Positions 1 through 8,260 of a DNA stretch of 64,000 nt are shown piece by piece. This stretch comes from Alphaproteobacteria bacterium. GTDB taxonomy: Bacteria > Pseudomonadota > Alphaproteobacteria > Micropepsales > Micropepsaceae. The stretch covers positions 43,098-107,097 of the forward strand of contig JADZAI010000044.1 of the NCBI GenBank assembly GCA_020852655.1, read 5' to 3'. The notes under the pieces were generated by a model. The model did no database searches and was not told where the DNA came from. It was given only the letters and a program-made list of their open reading frames with translations. Within the stretch, counting starts at the first letter, position 1, and each line of letters begins with the position of its first letter. The translations under genes and the position numbers were made by a program.

Positions 1-711
1 GAGGGCGCCCGGGTTCGCGTCCTTGTCCTCCAGTACCGTCGGCACGAAGCGATCGCCCAACGCGGCCTGATAGGCCTCGAATCGCGCCGCCTTGCAGAAG
101 CTGTCGCCGGCGAAGCGGTAGGCGAGCACGGTCAAATCCTCCTCGTCCATCCGCTTCTTCACCGCCGCCAGTTCGTCCGGCGCGATATGCAGCCCGGCGG
201 CATCGTTCAGCGGCAGCGACGGCTGCGACAGTACCGGCGCCAGCATGGCCGGCTCCAGCATCATCGATAGGGCGAAATTGCCCGTGAAGCACATGCCGAT
301 CGCTCCGACGCCCTTGCCGCCGCTCTCCTGGAACGCGAACCGCGCCAATGCCCTCAGCCATTGCGCGATCGGCCCGGACGAATTGGACCGGAAGGCGTGA
401 AACTCCCGGCTGATGCAGCCGCGGATCATCACCCCGATGCCGTGGAACAGACTGTTCGCCGGACGCCCCGGATCGCCGAACAGCACCGGCATGTAGACGG
501 TGAAACCGGCATCGCGAACCCAGCGCGCGAAACGCGCCACCTCGGGCGAGATGCCCGGCATTTCGGCCATCACGATGACCGCCGGCCCGCTCCCGGCAAC
601 GAACACCTTCCTCGGCTTGCCGTCGAACGCGATGTCGCGGGCCGTGAAGTCGCTCAGCGGATCGCGTTCGGTCGCATAGGCCTTCGGTGCGTCCTTGGTG
701 GTTGCAGTCAT
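1..711 (-). CDS. Dienelactone hydrolase family protein, C-terminus outside window
   Basis: The frame starts at an ATG at 711 and stays open to the left edge, so at least 237 residues are encoded and the C-terminus is missing. The residues around 137-145 read GAIGMCFTGN, which matches the nucleophile elbow of the dienelactone hydrolase branch of alpha/beta hydrolases, with Cys141 as the expected nucleophile. The acid and histidine of the triad should lie near or beyond the edge. The start codon overlaps the stop of the upstream glyoxalase gene by one base (TAATG), so the two genes are probably translationally coupled. The family hydrolyses lactones and related esters; the actual substrate cannot be told. 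Confidence 0.82.
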   Translation of the reverse strand, partial: MTATTKDAPKAYATERDPLSDFTARDIAFDGKPRKVFVAGSGPAVIVMAEMPGISPEVARFARWVRDAGFTVYMPVLFGDPGRPANSLFHGIGVMIRGCISREFHAFRSNSSGPIAQWLRALARFAFQESGGKGVGAIGMCFTGNFALSMMLEPAMLAPVLSQPSLPLNDAAGLHIAPDELAAVKKRMDEEDLTVLAYRFAGDSFCKAARFEAYQAALGDRFVPTVLEDKDANPGAL

Positions 712-1130
712 TACCAGACGCCCGTGTTCGGCATCGAGGCCCATGGTTCGGCCGGCGGCAGCGGCGCGCCCTTCTGGAGCAGCTCGATGGAAATCTTGTC
801 CGGCGACCGGACGAAGGCCATCCGGCCGTCGCGCGGCGGCCGGTTGATGGTGACGCCGCCGTCCATCAGTCGCTGGCAGCTCGCATAGATATCGTCGACG
901 GCGAAGGCGAGATGGCCGAAATTGCGGCCGCCTTCATACGCTTCCGGGTCCCAGTTATAGGTCAGCTCGATCTCGGCCTCCGGCGTCTCCGGCGCCGAGA
1001 GGAAGATCAGCGTGAAGCGCCCGCCGGCATTTTCATGCCGCCGCCGCTCCACCAGGCCCAGCCTGGCGACGAAGAAATCCAGCGACGCATCGACGTCGCT
1101 GATGCGGATCATCGTGTGGAGATATTGCAT
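711..1130 (-). CDS. gloA: Glyoxalase I (lactoylglutathione lyase)
   Basis: This 139-residue VOC-fold protein has the length and metal-ligand pattern of bacterial glyoxalase I: His5 (LHTMIRI), Glu55 (EIELTYNW), His73 (FGHLAF) and Glu116 (ISIELLQ). In E. coli GloA the ligands are H5, E56, H74 and E122. It would convert the methylglyoxal-glutathione hemithioacetal to lactoylglutathione in the cytosol. The frame is open a further 19 codons upstream, but the ATG at 1130 gives the canonical MxxLHTMIR start. It is first in a two-gene minus-strand unit with the dienelactone hydrolase gene. Confidence 0.9.
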   Translation of the reverse strand: MQYLHTMIRISDVDASLDFFVARLGLVERRRHENAGGRFTLIFLSAPETPEAEIELTYNWDPEAYEGGRNFGHLAFAVDDIYASCQRLMDGGVTINRPPRDGRMAFVRSPDKISIELLQKGAPLPPAEPWASMPNTGVW

Positions 1131-1363
1131 GCCAAGGTCCCGAGCGGCTCCCGGGCCATTCGAGACCGGTCGGGCGCCGTTTGGCAAGCTGCCCCGTCGG
1201 ACGGCTGCAACAGGGCCGCCGCGGAAAGGCCCGTCCTGCGGCCTGTGGGCGCGCCCGGATTCGGGGCTTTCCTGCCCGCCCGGCCTGGACTAAGGAAAAT
1301 GGCCCAACGCGCCTGAAGCTGAACCGTCGCCGCCCCGGCGGCATAGCCGGAGACCGGATCTCG

Positions 1364-2539
1364 ATGGTGTCGCAGCGTTTTCTGATCGTCTGCCTGGCTT
1401 CGCTTGTGTCCGCGTGTGGATCGCTGCCGTCCGCCGGACCGTCGGTTACGGAAGTCGAGACGGGCGTCACCGACGACGATATTGCCAATTATCTGCTCGT
1501 CGACATCGACGCGCGCATCGTGGACGTCCTCTCCTCGCGCCGCGATGCCGGCCTCTATGAGACCTTCGGCGACAACGCCCCGGCCCCAGACCTGCGCATC
1601 GGCGTGGGCGACACGGTCTCCGTCACCATCTGGGAAGTCGGTCCGGGCGGGCTCTTCTCGCCCGCGCCGGTTGCCCCGGTGACGGAAGGCGGCGGCGCGA
1701 CAGGGGCATCGACGTCGACGATCCCGCCCCAGATCGTCTCGCGCGACGGCGATATCAGCATTCCGTTCGCCGGACGCGTGCATGTCGCCGGCCTGACCCC
1801 TGAAGGTGCCGAAGCGGCCATCCGCGGTCGGCTCTCGGGACAGGCAATGGAGCCGCAGGTTCTCGTCTCGGTCGTCGGCAATGTCAGCGGAACCGTCTCG
1901 GTGATGGGCGAGGTGACGGGTGGCGCGCGCGTGCCCTTGACGCTGCGCGGCGACCGGATTCTCGACGTGATTGCCTCGGCCGGCGGCATCAAGACCCCGG
2001 TCTACGATACCGTGATCCAGCTCACGCGCGGCGGCTCGACGGCCACCGTGCCGATGAAGGTGCTGCTCGACAATCCGCGGGAAAATATCTTCGCGCGCCC
2101 CGGCGATGTCGTCACCGTCAGCCACGACACGCGCATCTTCATGGCGCTCGGCGCGTCAGGCCAGAATGCGGAGGTCCCGTTCGGTTCTGCCAACCTCACC
2201 CTGATCCAGGCCATCGGCAAAAGCGGAGGCGTCCTCGATAATCGCGCAGACCCGGAGGGTGTGTTCGTGATGCGCTACGAATCCCCGGCCGTGGCGCGCG
2301 AACTCGACCCGCGCAGTCCGCTGCCGGAAGCGGGACAGCCCGTACCGGTCGTCTATCGTCTCGACCTCGAACAGGCTAAGGCCTTCTTCTACGGACAGCG
2401 CTTTGCGATGGTGAATGGCGACATCATGTATATCTCGACGGCTCCGTTGGAGGAGTGGCGCAAGGCGCTGAGCCTGTTCCAGACGGTCGTCGCGCCCGTG
2501 ACCTCCACGGTCGGCATGTCCAACGCAATGTCGCGCTAG
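1364..2539 (+). CDS. Polysaccharide export outer-membrane lipoprotein (Wza/KpsD family)
   Basis: The 391-residue product starts at the ATG at 1364, preceded by GGAGA at 1349-1353. The frame is open 61 codons further upstream, but only this start gives a signal peptide, with lipobox LVSAC and Cys18 as the lipidated residue. Residues about 75-190 look like the polysaccharide export (poly_export) domain, including LRIGVGDTVSVTIWEVG and DGDISIPFAGRVHVAG. SLBB-like repeats follow (VSVMGEVTGGARVPL, DVIASAGGI, FARPGDVVTV). It should form the outer-membrane channel for the capsule or exopolysaccharide made by the facing operon. Its stop lies 3 bp from the stop of the convergent ATPase gene. Confidence 0.88.
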   Translation: MVSQRFLIVCLASLVSACGSLPSAGPSVTEVETGVTDDDIANYLLVDIDARIVDVLSSRRDAGLYETFGDNAPAPDLRIGVGDTVSVTIWEVGPGGLFSPAPVAPVTEGGGATGASTSTIPPQIVSRDGDISIPFAGRVHVAGLTPEGAEAAIRGRLSGQAMEPQVLVSVVGNVSGTVSVMGEVTGGARVPLTLRGDRILDVIASAGGIKTPVYDTVIQLTRGGSTATVPMKVLLDNPRENIFARPGDVVTVSHDTRIFMALGASGQNAEVPFGSANLTLIQAIGKSGGVLDNRADPEGVFVMRYESPAVARELDPRSPLPEAGQPVPVVYRLDLEQAKAFFYGQRFAMVNGDIMYISTAPLEEWRKALSLFQTVVAPVTSTVGMSNAMSR

Positions 2540-2542
2540 GCG

Positions 2543-3193
2543 TTAGTAGGATTTCTTGTAGGCCTCGATCGCGTTGTCGACGTCGTCGAACAGCGTGAGC
2601 TTCCCGTCCTTCAGGATCGCCGCGCGATCGCAGATCGCCTTGACGTTGCCGATGCCGTGCGAGACCAGCATGAGTCCGCTGCGTTTCCGGCGTTCGTTGA
2701 TCGCCTGCTTGCAGCGCGCCTGGAACCGCGCGTCGCCAACCGCGAGCACTTCGTCGATCAGGTAGAAGTCGAACTCGATGGCCATCGACATGCCGAAGGC
2801 CAGGCGCGCCTGCATGCCGGACGAATAGGTCGAGACAGGCGCATCGAGATAGGGCCCGAGCTCTGAGAAGTCCGCGACGAAATCGGTCACGTAGCGGCGG
2901 TCGACTCCATAGATGCTCGCGACGAAATTGAGGTTCTCGCGCCCCGTCATGCCGAAATGGAAGCCGCCGTTGAAGGCGAGCGGCCATGAGATCGATACGC
3001 CGCGATGAATGCGGCCCGAGTCCGGCATCTCGGTCCCGGCGACCAGCCGCAGCAGCGTGGACTTTCCCGCGCCGTTCAGGCCCAGGATGCCGTAGGCATG
3101 CCCGGGATCGAACTCGATCGACACGTTGTCGAGAACCACCTTCTTGAAGCGGTTCGCGCGATACGCCTTGTCGACGTTGCTGAGACGTATCAT
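2543..3193 (-). CDS. kpsT: Capsular polysaccharide ABC exporter ATP-binding protein (KpsT type)
   Basis: The 216-residue ATPase has Walker A GLNGAGKST (about 38-46), a variant signature YSSGMQAR typical of KpsT/BexA/CtrD polysaccharide exporters, Walker B FYLIDEVLAVGD and an H-loop LVSHG. It would energise export of the finished polysaccharide across the inner membrane. It is the last gene of the long minus-strand capsule operon, 33 bp after a KpsE-like gene. The expected partner permease KpsM, usually adjacent, is not encoded anywhere in the window. Confidence 0.92.
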   Translation of the reverse strand: MIRLSNVDKAYRANRFKKVVLDNVSIEFDPGHAYGILGLNGAGKSTLLRLVAGTEMPDSGRIHRGVSISWPLAFNGGFHFGMTGRENLNFVASIYGVDRRYVTDFVADFSELGPYLDAPVSTYSSGMQARLAFGMSMAIEFDFYLIDEVLAVGDARFQARCKQAINERRKRSGLMLVSHGIGNVKAICDRAAILKDGKLTLFDDVDNAIEAYKKSY

Positions 3194-3226
3194 CGGGTCA
3201 GGTCGGCGAGTTTGGGCGCGATGCCA

Positions 3227-4513
3227 TCAGAGCACGCGGCGCCGTACGAATGTCGCGATGCCGATCAGCGCCGCCCACAGCAGGAACGGCCCCAAGAGGC
3301 CCGCCATGACGTAGAGAAGGCGAGGCGGCGAGGTGGGGTCTTCGGCGAGCTGCGGATCCACGAACGGCGTGATGTAGACCTTGCGCCGTTCGGCGGAGAG
3401 ACGCGCGGCCTCGAGCGCGGTCACGGCGCCGGCATAGCGCCGCTCGGCCACCTGGTTTTCGAGCTCTACGCGGTCGAAATCGGATACCGTTTGCGACAGC
3501 GCCGTATCACCGCCGCCTGACGAGTCCGTGATCTCCGCCTCCAGCTTCGCGATCTGGTCGTTCAAGGCGGCGATCCTGGCGCGCACCTTTCTCACCTGGG
3601 GGGCAGAAGGCGAGAGACTGGCATAGGTCGCGAGCTGCGCCTCCGTTTCGATCTTGCTCAGCCGGAGCTGTGCGATGAGCTCGTTGAGGCCGGTGGCTGT
3701 CGCATCGGGATCCAGCGTTCCCTTCGCGTTGCGCAGGTCCTGCATGGTTGCGCGCGCTTCCTTGAGCCGTTCTTCGGCGCGCTTCAGCTCCTGCTCGGTA
3801 TCCTTGACCAGGTCGGCGGTCGTGCGGGCCGAAAGTTGGTTAGCGACCTCCTCACTGTGCTGCATCAGCGCCTGGGCCAGCTTCAGCGCATCTTCGGGCG
3901 TGAAGGCGCGCACGTCGATGGTCACCAGCCCTGACATGCTGTCGATCGAGACCTTCAGGCGACCGCTCCAATAGCGGACGAGATCTTCGATCGAGCCGTC
4001 CGTGCCGAACGCCGACAGAAAGTCTATGTCGTCGCGCGAAAACATCGCCCGAATGTCGAGTTCCTTTTGAAGCTGTTCGACGAAGGGCCGGCTCTTCACG
4101 TAGTTCGTGATCACCAGCGTGTCCTGCGCCAGGGTGATCGACGTCGTCGGATTGACGACACCCAGCACGCCGGATTGCTCCAGCGTCGACATCTCCCCGT
4201 TCTTCACGGCGAAGCGGATTTCGCTCTCGTACTGACCGCTGGCGACGAAGCCGAAATATCCCACGACCAGGACGGTCGGGATGACGAACACGAGCAGGAA
4301 GCTGATCCGTATGAAGACGCTGAACCAGCCGCCGTCCCCGGCCTCCACGCCGCCCTTGGGCCTGAGGATCGGCGGCAACGCCGAAATGGGCAGCGAATCC
4401 TCATGCGCGACACGCGCCGCGCGCCGCAGCAGCGCCGTTGCGGCCGTGCCGCGGCGCAGAACCAGATCGCGACCACCTGTCGGGTCGGTCGACCCGTCGT
4501 CCGGCGAACTCAT
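3227..4513 (-). CDS. KpsE/CtrB/BexC-type capsule export inner-membrane protein, copy 1
   Basis: This 428-residue protein has the layout of a polysaccharide co-polymerase: a cytoplasmic N-terminus, a first membrane segment at about 67-90 (ISFLLVFVIPTVLVVGYF) and a large periplasmic part. The periplasmic part includes a coiled-coil region at about 225-345 rich in Glu, Lys, Arg and Ala. A second membrane segment lies near the C-terminus (LLYVMAGLLGPFLLWAALIG). The motif QYESEIRFAV after the first helix is typical of the family. It would link the ABC exporter to the outer-membrane channel. It is followed by kpsT and separated from the preceding glycosyltransferase gene by a 134-bp gap holding two palindromes. 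Two further paralogues lie at 10908-13471. Confidence 0.88.
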   Translation of the reverse strand: MSSPDDGSTDPTGGRDLVLRRGTAATALLRRAARVAHEDSLPISALPPILRPKGGVEAGDGGWFSVFIRISFLLVFVIPTVLVVGYFGFVASGQYESEIRFAVKNGEMSTLEQSGVLGVVNPTTSITLAQDTLVITNYVKSRPFVEQLQKELDIRAMFSRDDIDFLSAFGTDGSIEDLVRYWSGRLKVSIDSMSGLVTIDVRAFTPEDALKLAQALMQHSEEVANQLSARTTADLVKDTEQELKRAEERLKEARATMQDLRNAKGTLDPDATATGLNELIAQLRLSKIETEAQLATYASLSPSAPQVRKVRARIAALNDQIAKLEAEITDSSGGGDTALSQTVSDFDRVELENQVAERRYAGAVTALEAARLSAERRKVYITPFVDPQLAEDPTSPPRLLYVMAGLLGPFLLWAALIGIATFVRRRVL

Positions 4514-4536
4514 GAGGTGCGTCAGATCCTTTCGTG

Positions 4537-4553
4537 GCGGGCGCTTAGCCCGC
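4537..4553. promoter_or_regulatory. Short hairpin upstream of kpsE-like copy 1
   Basis: A perfect 6-bp inverted repeat, GCGGGC-N5-GCCCGC, lies 24 bp upstream of the ATG at 4513. It has no run of T after either arm, so it does not look like a classical terminator. It could affect RNA stability or ribosome access. Confidence 0.35.
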
Positions 4554-4585
4554 TTGCCTCAGCGCAACCAGACCTTTTCGCATAT

Positions 4586-4602
4586 GCGGGATAATATCCC
4601 GC
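4586..4602. promoter_or_regulatory. 17-bp palindrome in the capsule operon
   Basis: The bases GCGGGATA-A-TATCCCGC form a perfect 8-bp inverted repeat around one central base. It lies in the only sizeable gap of the capsule operon, between the glycosyltransferase gene ending at 4648 and the export genes. The symmetry suits a repressor site or an RNA hairpin that separates expression of the export genes from that of the glycosyltransferases. Confidence 0.4.
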
Positions 4603-4647
4603 GGCGTATCCTAGGCCAAGCTGCAAGGCCGGGATCCTGTACGCCGG

Positions 4648-6006
4648 TCATGGCGCAATTGCGACGGCCTCGGGGCCTGGAGAGGCCGGATACAGGGCAA
4701 GCGTCTGGAGGGCCATGTCCCGCGTCGTTCGGGGATAGGCGGTGGTCAGGCTCAGCCCGCGCAAATCCACGCGCCGTCCGGCGATATCGGCAAGCACCCC
4801 TTGCATGGAGGCAACGTCGCCCGTCTTGACGATGAAGCCGTTCTGGCTGGGCCGCACGAATTCGGTCAGGCCCGGCATGTCGGTCACGATCACGGGCGTA
4901 TGGGTCGCCAGCGCTTCCATCAGCGACTGCGGGCTGTTCTCGTACCAGAGCGAGGGGATCAGGGCCGCATCGGCCTCCGCAAGGACGTCGGCGACGCGTT
5001 CCCGCGGAAACCGGCCGGCGAAGCGGACGGGCAGGCCTTCGGCGAGGCTCCTCAGGTGCGCCATATAGGCCGGGTCCTGGGCCGTATCGCCCCATACCGT
5101 CAGGTGGATGTGCGGTGCGGCGACCCGGCGCAAGGCTTCCAATACAATGTGCAGGCCCTTGTGCGGTGCGATCTGCCCCATGAAAGCCAGGCGGGTTACA
5201 GCCTCGTCCGGCGGCGGCGGCTTGGGGCGCCGGTCTATGTCGAGCCCGAAATGGACGACGTGCAGCGGTACCGGAAACCTGTTCGCCTCGTAGATGTCGC
5301 GCAGGAACGAGGTCGGCGCGATGGCAGCGCGGTAATTCCGAAAGGCGCGCGCCAGCCGCTCCGGCCGCGCCGTGACGTCGCTGGGCCGGAAGCCGGAAAC
5401 GCGCATCCTCGGAACATACCGGCCGCTCGCCGCGAGCACCGTGGCAGCGACCGGTCGCAATGCGGAAGCGTTGGCCATGCTCCATCGCCCGCTTCGCGTC
5501 CGCTCGGCCTCCGCCTTGATGTGGCAGGCCATGCAATTGGACCGCAGCGCGTTCGGCCCCGTGCAAAGCGCGCCGGCCGCCGTTTCGAGCCGGTGATTGA
5601 GGCATACGCCGAAAAAGTCGGTCAGCGTGGCGACGAGCGGAATGCCCAGCACGGCGGCCGCGTCCAGCAACGCCGTCGTATGGTTCATGATGTGGAAAAC
5701 ATGCACCACGTCCGGCCGGATGCCGCGCAGCAGGTCCAGATACACCGGCTGCATCGCAGGCTGATCGTAGGACTCGCCAAGCTCCCGCGCCGGAAAGGCA
5801 TTCTTGTCGATCGAGACGACGGGCACGCCGTCCCATTCGTAGCGCACGATCGGCGTGGCCTGGCGCGGTTCGCCTTCGAACACCGCGCTGATGACGACCG
5901 GCTCGTGTCCCAGAGCGGCGAGCTCGCGCGCCATGATGGCGACCAGAACCTCGGTCCCGTAGACGTGGTTCGGAAAGTAGCAATGCGTGACGAGCGCGAC
6001 TTTCAT
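4648..6006 (-). CDS. GT4-type glycosyltransferase A
   Basis: The 452-residue protein starts MKVALVTHCYFPN and has the two Rossmann-like halves of GT-B glycosyltransferases. The N-terminal half contains VYGTEVLVAIMARELAALGH. The C-terminal half contains FMGQIAPHKGLHIVLEAL and a canonical EX7E motif, ENSPQSLMEALATHTPV. A cysteine cluster at about 155-170 (LCTGPNALRSNCMACH) follows TDFFGVCLNHRL, as in a subgroup of capsule GT4 enzymes. It probably adds one sugar during repeat or glycolipid assembly at the inner leaflet. The start overlaps the previous gene by 4 bases (ATGA). It is closely related to the next gene upstream, so the pair arose by duplication. Confidence 0.87.
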   Translation of the reverse strand: MKVALVTHCYFPNHVYGTEVLVAIMARELAALGHEPVVISAVFEGEPRQATPIVRYEWDGVPVVSIDKNAFPARELGESYDQPAMQPVYLDLLRGIRPDVVHVFHIMNHTTALLDAAAVLGIPLVATLTDFFGVCLNHRLETAAGALCTGPNALRSNCMACHIKAEAERTRSGRWSMANASALRPVAATVLAASGRYVPRMRVSGFRPSDVTARPERLARAFRNYRAAIAPTSFLRDIYEANRFPVPLHVVHFGLDIDRRPKPPPPDEAVTRLAFMGQIAPHKGLHIVLEALRRVAAPHIHLTVWGDTAQDPAYMAHLRSLAEGLPVRFAGRFPRERVADVLAEADAALIPSLWYENSPQSLMEALATHTPVIVTDMPGLTEFVRPSQNGFIVKTGDVASMQGVLADIAGRRVDLRGLSLTTAYPRTTRDMALQTLALYPASPGPEAVAIAP

Positions 6007-7343
6007 GGCGAGCCATGCCGCGCATAGAGCGCCAGCACGTCATCTGCCATGTCGGCCGGCGTCCGCGAGAATTCGGTCTGGCGCGACATCTCGGCCAGAC
6101 GCTCCGGCGCGGCCGAGAGCGCGGCGATGATTTGCGCCAGTGCTCCGGCATCGCCGCGCGGAAAGGCGATGCCGGAGCGGCCGGGATCGATGAACTCCGT
6201 CAGCCCCTGCACGTCCGAAACGAGGACCGGCGTATGCGTCGCGAGCGCCTGGAGAAGGATGAGCGGGCTGTTCTCGTACCACACGGACGGGATCACCAGG
6301 GCATCGATGCCGGCGAACAATGCGGCGAGTGCCTCGCGCTCTACCGTGCCGGCAAACCGTACATCGAGCCCTTCCGTCATGCTGCGCAGGCGTGCGCTGT
6401 AGGAAGGATCCTGTGTCTCGTCGCCCCAGATCGTGAGCCCGACATTGCGGGCGCCCGATCGCCGCAAGGCCTCCAGCAGGATGTGGACACCCTTGTGCGA
6501 GGCCAGTTGTCCCACATACCCCAGCCGGACATGAGCCGGATCGAGGCTCGCAGGCTTCGGCGCCCGGTCGATGTCGACGCCGAAATGGCTGAGATGGAGC
6601 GGGGCGGGAAATGCATTGCGCAGATAGACATCGCGCAGGAAGGCACTCGGCGCGATGGCTGCGGCATAGTTTGCCATGGCAGACCTTAGGCGCGCGGGCC
6701 GCTGTACGATGTCGGCGGGGCGGAGCGATCCCGCTTTGCGCCCGGGCACGATGCGTGCCAGCGCAGCAAGACCGGCCGCAACAAGGCTGCGCCACGGCTG
6801 ATGCCCTAAGCGCCGCGACAGGCGTCCGGACTCCGGGCGCGACGCCGTTGCCTTCAGATGGCACGCGATGCAATTCGCGCGCGACGCGCTGGGGCCGGCG
6901 CAGAGAGCGCCGTCGGCAGCCTCCAGCTTGTTGGTGAGACAGAAACCGAAGAAGTCCGTCAACGTCGCATAGACCGGTATGCCCAGCGCCTTCGCCGCTT
7001 CGATCACCGCGACCGTATGATTGATGAGGTGACAGACATGCAGGACATCCGGCCTCAGCGCGCGGAGAATCTGGGCGTAAACCTCGCCCAGGACGGGCTG
7101 GTCGTAGGTTTCGCGCACGGACCCGTGCGGCCATGCATTCTTGTCCAGCGATATGACCGGCACGCCGTCCCACACGCGATGCTCTATCGCTTCGCGCTGG
7201 GCGGGATCGCCTTGGAAATTTGCCGTTATCACCGTGACGTCGTGACCGGCGCCGATGAACGCCTTCGCGAGCGACAACGCGTAGGCTTCCGTGCCGTAGA
7301 AGTAGCGCGGGTAGAAACAGTGGACCAGGATCGCGATCTTCAT
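6003..7343 (-). CDS. GT4-type glycosyltransferase B, paralogue of A
   Basis: The 446-residue protein is collinear with glycosyltransferase A over its whole length (MKIAILVHCFYPRYFYGTEA, TDFFGFCLTNKLE, YVGQLASHKGVHILLEALR). It shares the cysteine cluster, here LCAGPSASRANCIACH. In the acceptor-proximal EX7E motif the second glutamate is replaced by glutamine (ENSPLILLQALATHTPV), so its sugar nucleotide or activity may differ from that of A. It overlaps genes on both sides by 4 bases, which indicates one tightly coupled operon. Confidence 0.86.
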   Translation of the reverse strand: MKIAILVHCFYPRYFYGTEAYALSLAKAFIGAGHDVTVITANFQGDPAQREAIEHRVWDGVPVISLDKNAWPHGSVRETYDQPVLGEVYAQILRALRPDVLHVCHLINHTVAVIEAAKALGIPVYATLTDFFGFCLTNKLEAADGALCAGPSASRANCIACHLKATASRPESGRLSRRLGHQPWRSLVAAGLAALARIVPGRKAGSLRPADIVQRPARLRSAMANYAAAIAPSAFLRDVYLRNAFPAPLHLSHFGVDIDRAPKPASLDPAHVRLGYVGQLASHKGVHILLEALRRSGARNVGLTIWGDETQDPSYSARLRSMTEGLDVRFAGTVEREALAALFAGIDALVIPSVWYENSPLILLQALATHTPVLVSDVQGLTEFIDPGRSGIAFPRGDAGALAQIIAALSAAPERLAEMSRQTEFSRTPADMADDVLALYARHGSP

Positions 7344-8260
7344 CGCGGTTTAGGGTCGTCGCGATAAGCGTCGATGACGCGCTGAAGGCCGGTTGCGAAC
7401 GAAATCTGCGGCCGCCATCCCAATTCCGCTTCGGCGCGCGCGGCGTTCAGCACCGTGCGCGGCGGATCGAACGGCCGGGCCGGCGCATGCACCACCGCAA
7501 GCTTGCGGCCGATACTTGCCCCGATCGCGCCCACCACGTCGGCAATGGAGCGGCCTTCGCCCGATCCGATATTGTAGACTCCGGAGGCCTTCTCATGTGT
7601 GCCGGCCGCGACCAGCGCGGCGATGGCGTCGTCGACATAGAGAAAGTCACGCTCGACCTTGCCGTCACCGTAGATGATGCAGGGCTGGCCCTCCAGCGCT
7701 TGCGCCACGAAGGTCGCGACGACACCGAAATTGCGCCCCAACTCCTGATCCGGGCCGAACGGATTGGAAAGCCGTGCGATCACGCTCTGGACGCCCCATT
7801 GGCGCGCGTAGAATTCCAGATACTGCTCGGTCGCGAGCTTGGACACCCCATAGGGCGAAAGCGGCGCCTTGGGATGATCTTCCAATGCGCTGCCGCTCGG
7901 CACCGCACCGTAGACCGTCCCGCCCGACGAGATGAAGACGACGCGTCCGACCGGCGTTCGCCGAACCGCCTCCAGCATGGCGAGCGTGCCGGTGATATTG
8001 GCGGCGTCCGACACGGGGTCTTCGTGCGATGCCTGCGGCAGTGTCGACCAGGCGAGATGGTACAGCAGCGAAACGCCCTCGAGCAGCGCGGGCCAATCTG
8101 CCGGCTCGCCGAGACCGAAGCGTGTCCACGTAAGGCCGGGCGCCTCGAACGGCGGCACGGGCCGATAATGCAGCGCCCGGACCGTCTCGCCGCGCGCCAG
8201 CAGGGCGCGACTGAGATTGCGCCCGAGGAAGCCTGAACCGCCCGCGACCAGCGTCGTCAT
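7340..8260 (-). CDS. NAD-dependent nucleotide-sugar epimerase/dehydratase
   Basis: The 306-residue protein is an extended short-chain dehydrogenase. It has the N-terminal nucleotide site GGSGFLGRNL, a catalytic Ser/Thr region ISSGGTVYG, and the catalytic YxxxK as YGVSKLATE. Family motifs RLSNPFGPDQ and DFLYVDDAIAAL follow, with YNIGSGEGRSI near the C-terminus. It resembles UDP-glucose 4-epimerase-type enzymes and should supply an activated sugar for the capsule. The ATG at 8260 is preferred because it starts MTTLVAGGSGFLG and overlaps the previous stop by 4 bases, although the frame is open 101 codons further upstream. Confidence 0.88.
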   Translation of the reverse strand: MTTLVAGGSGFLGRNLSRALLARGETVRALHYRPVPPFEAPGLTWTRFGLGEPADWPALLEGVSLLYHLAWSTLPQASHEDPVSDAANITGTLAMLEAVRRTPVGRVVFISSGGTVYGAVPSGSALEDHPKAPLSPYGVSKLATEQYLEFYARQWGVQSVIARLSNPFGPDQELGRNFGVVATFVAQALEGQPCIIYGDGKVERDFLYVDDAIAALVAAGTHEKASGVYNIGSGEGRSIADVVGAIGASIGRKLAVVHAPARPFDPPRTVLNAARAEAELGWRPQISFATGLQRVIDAYRDDPKPR

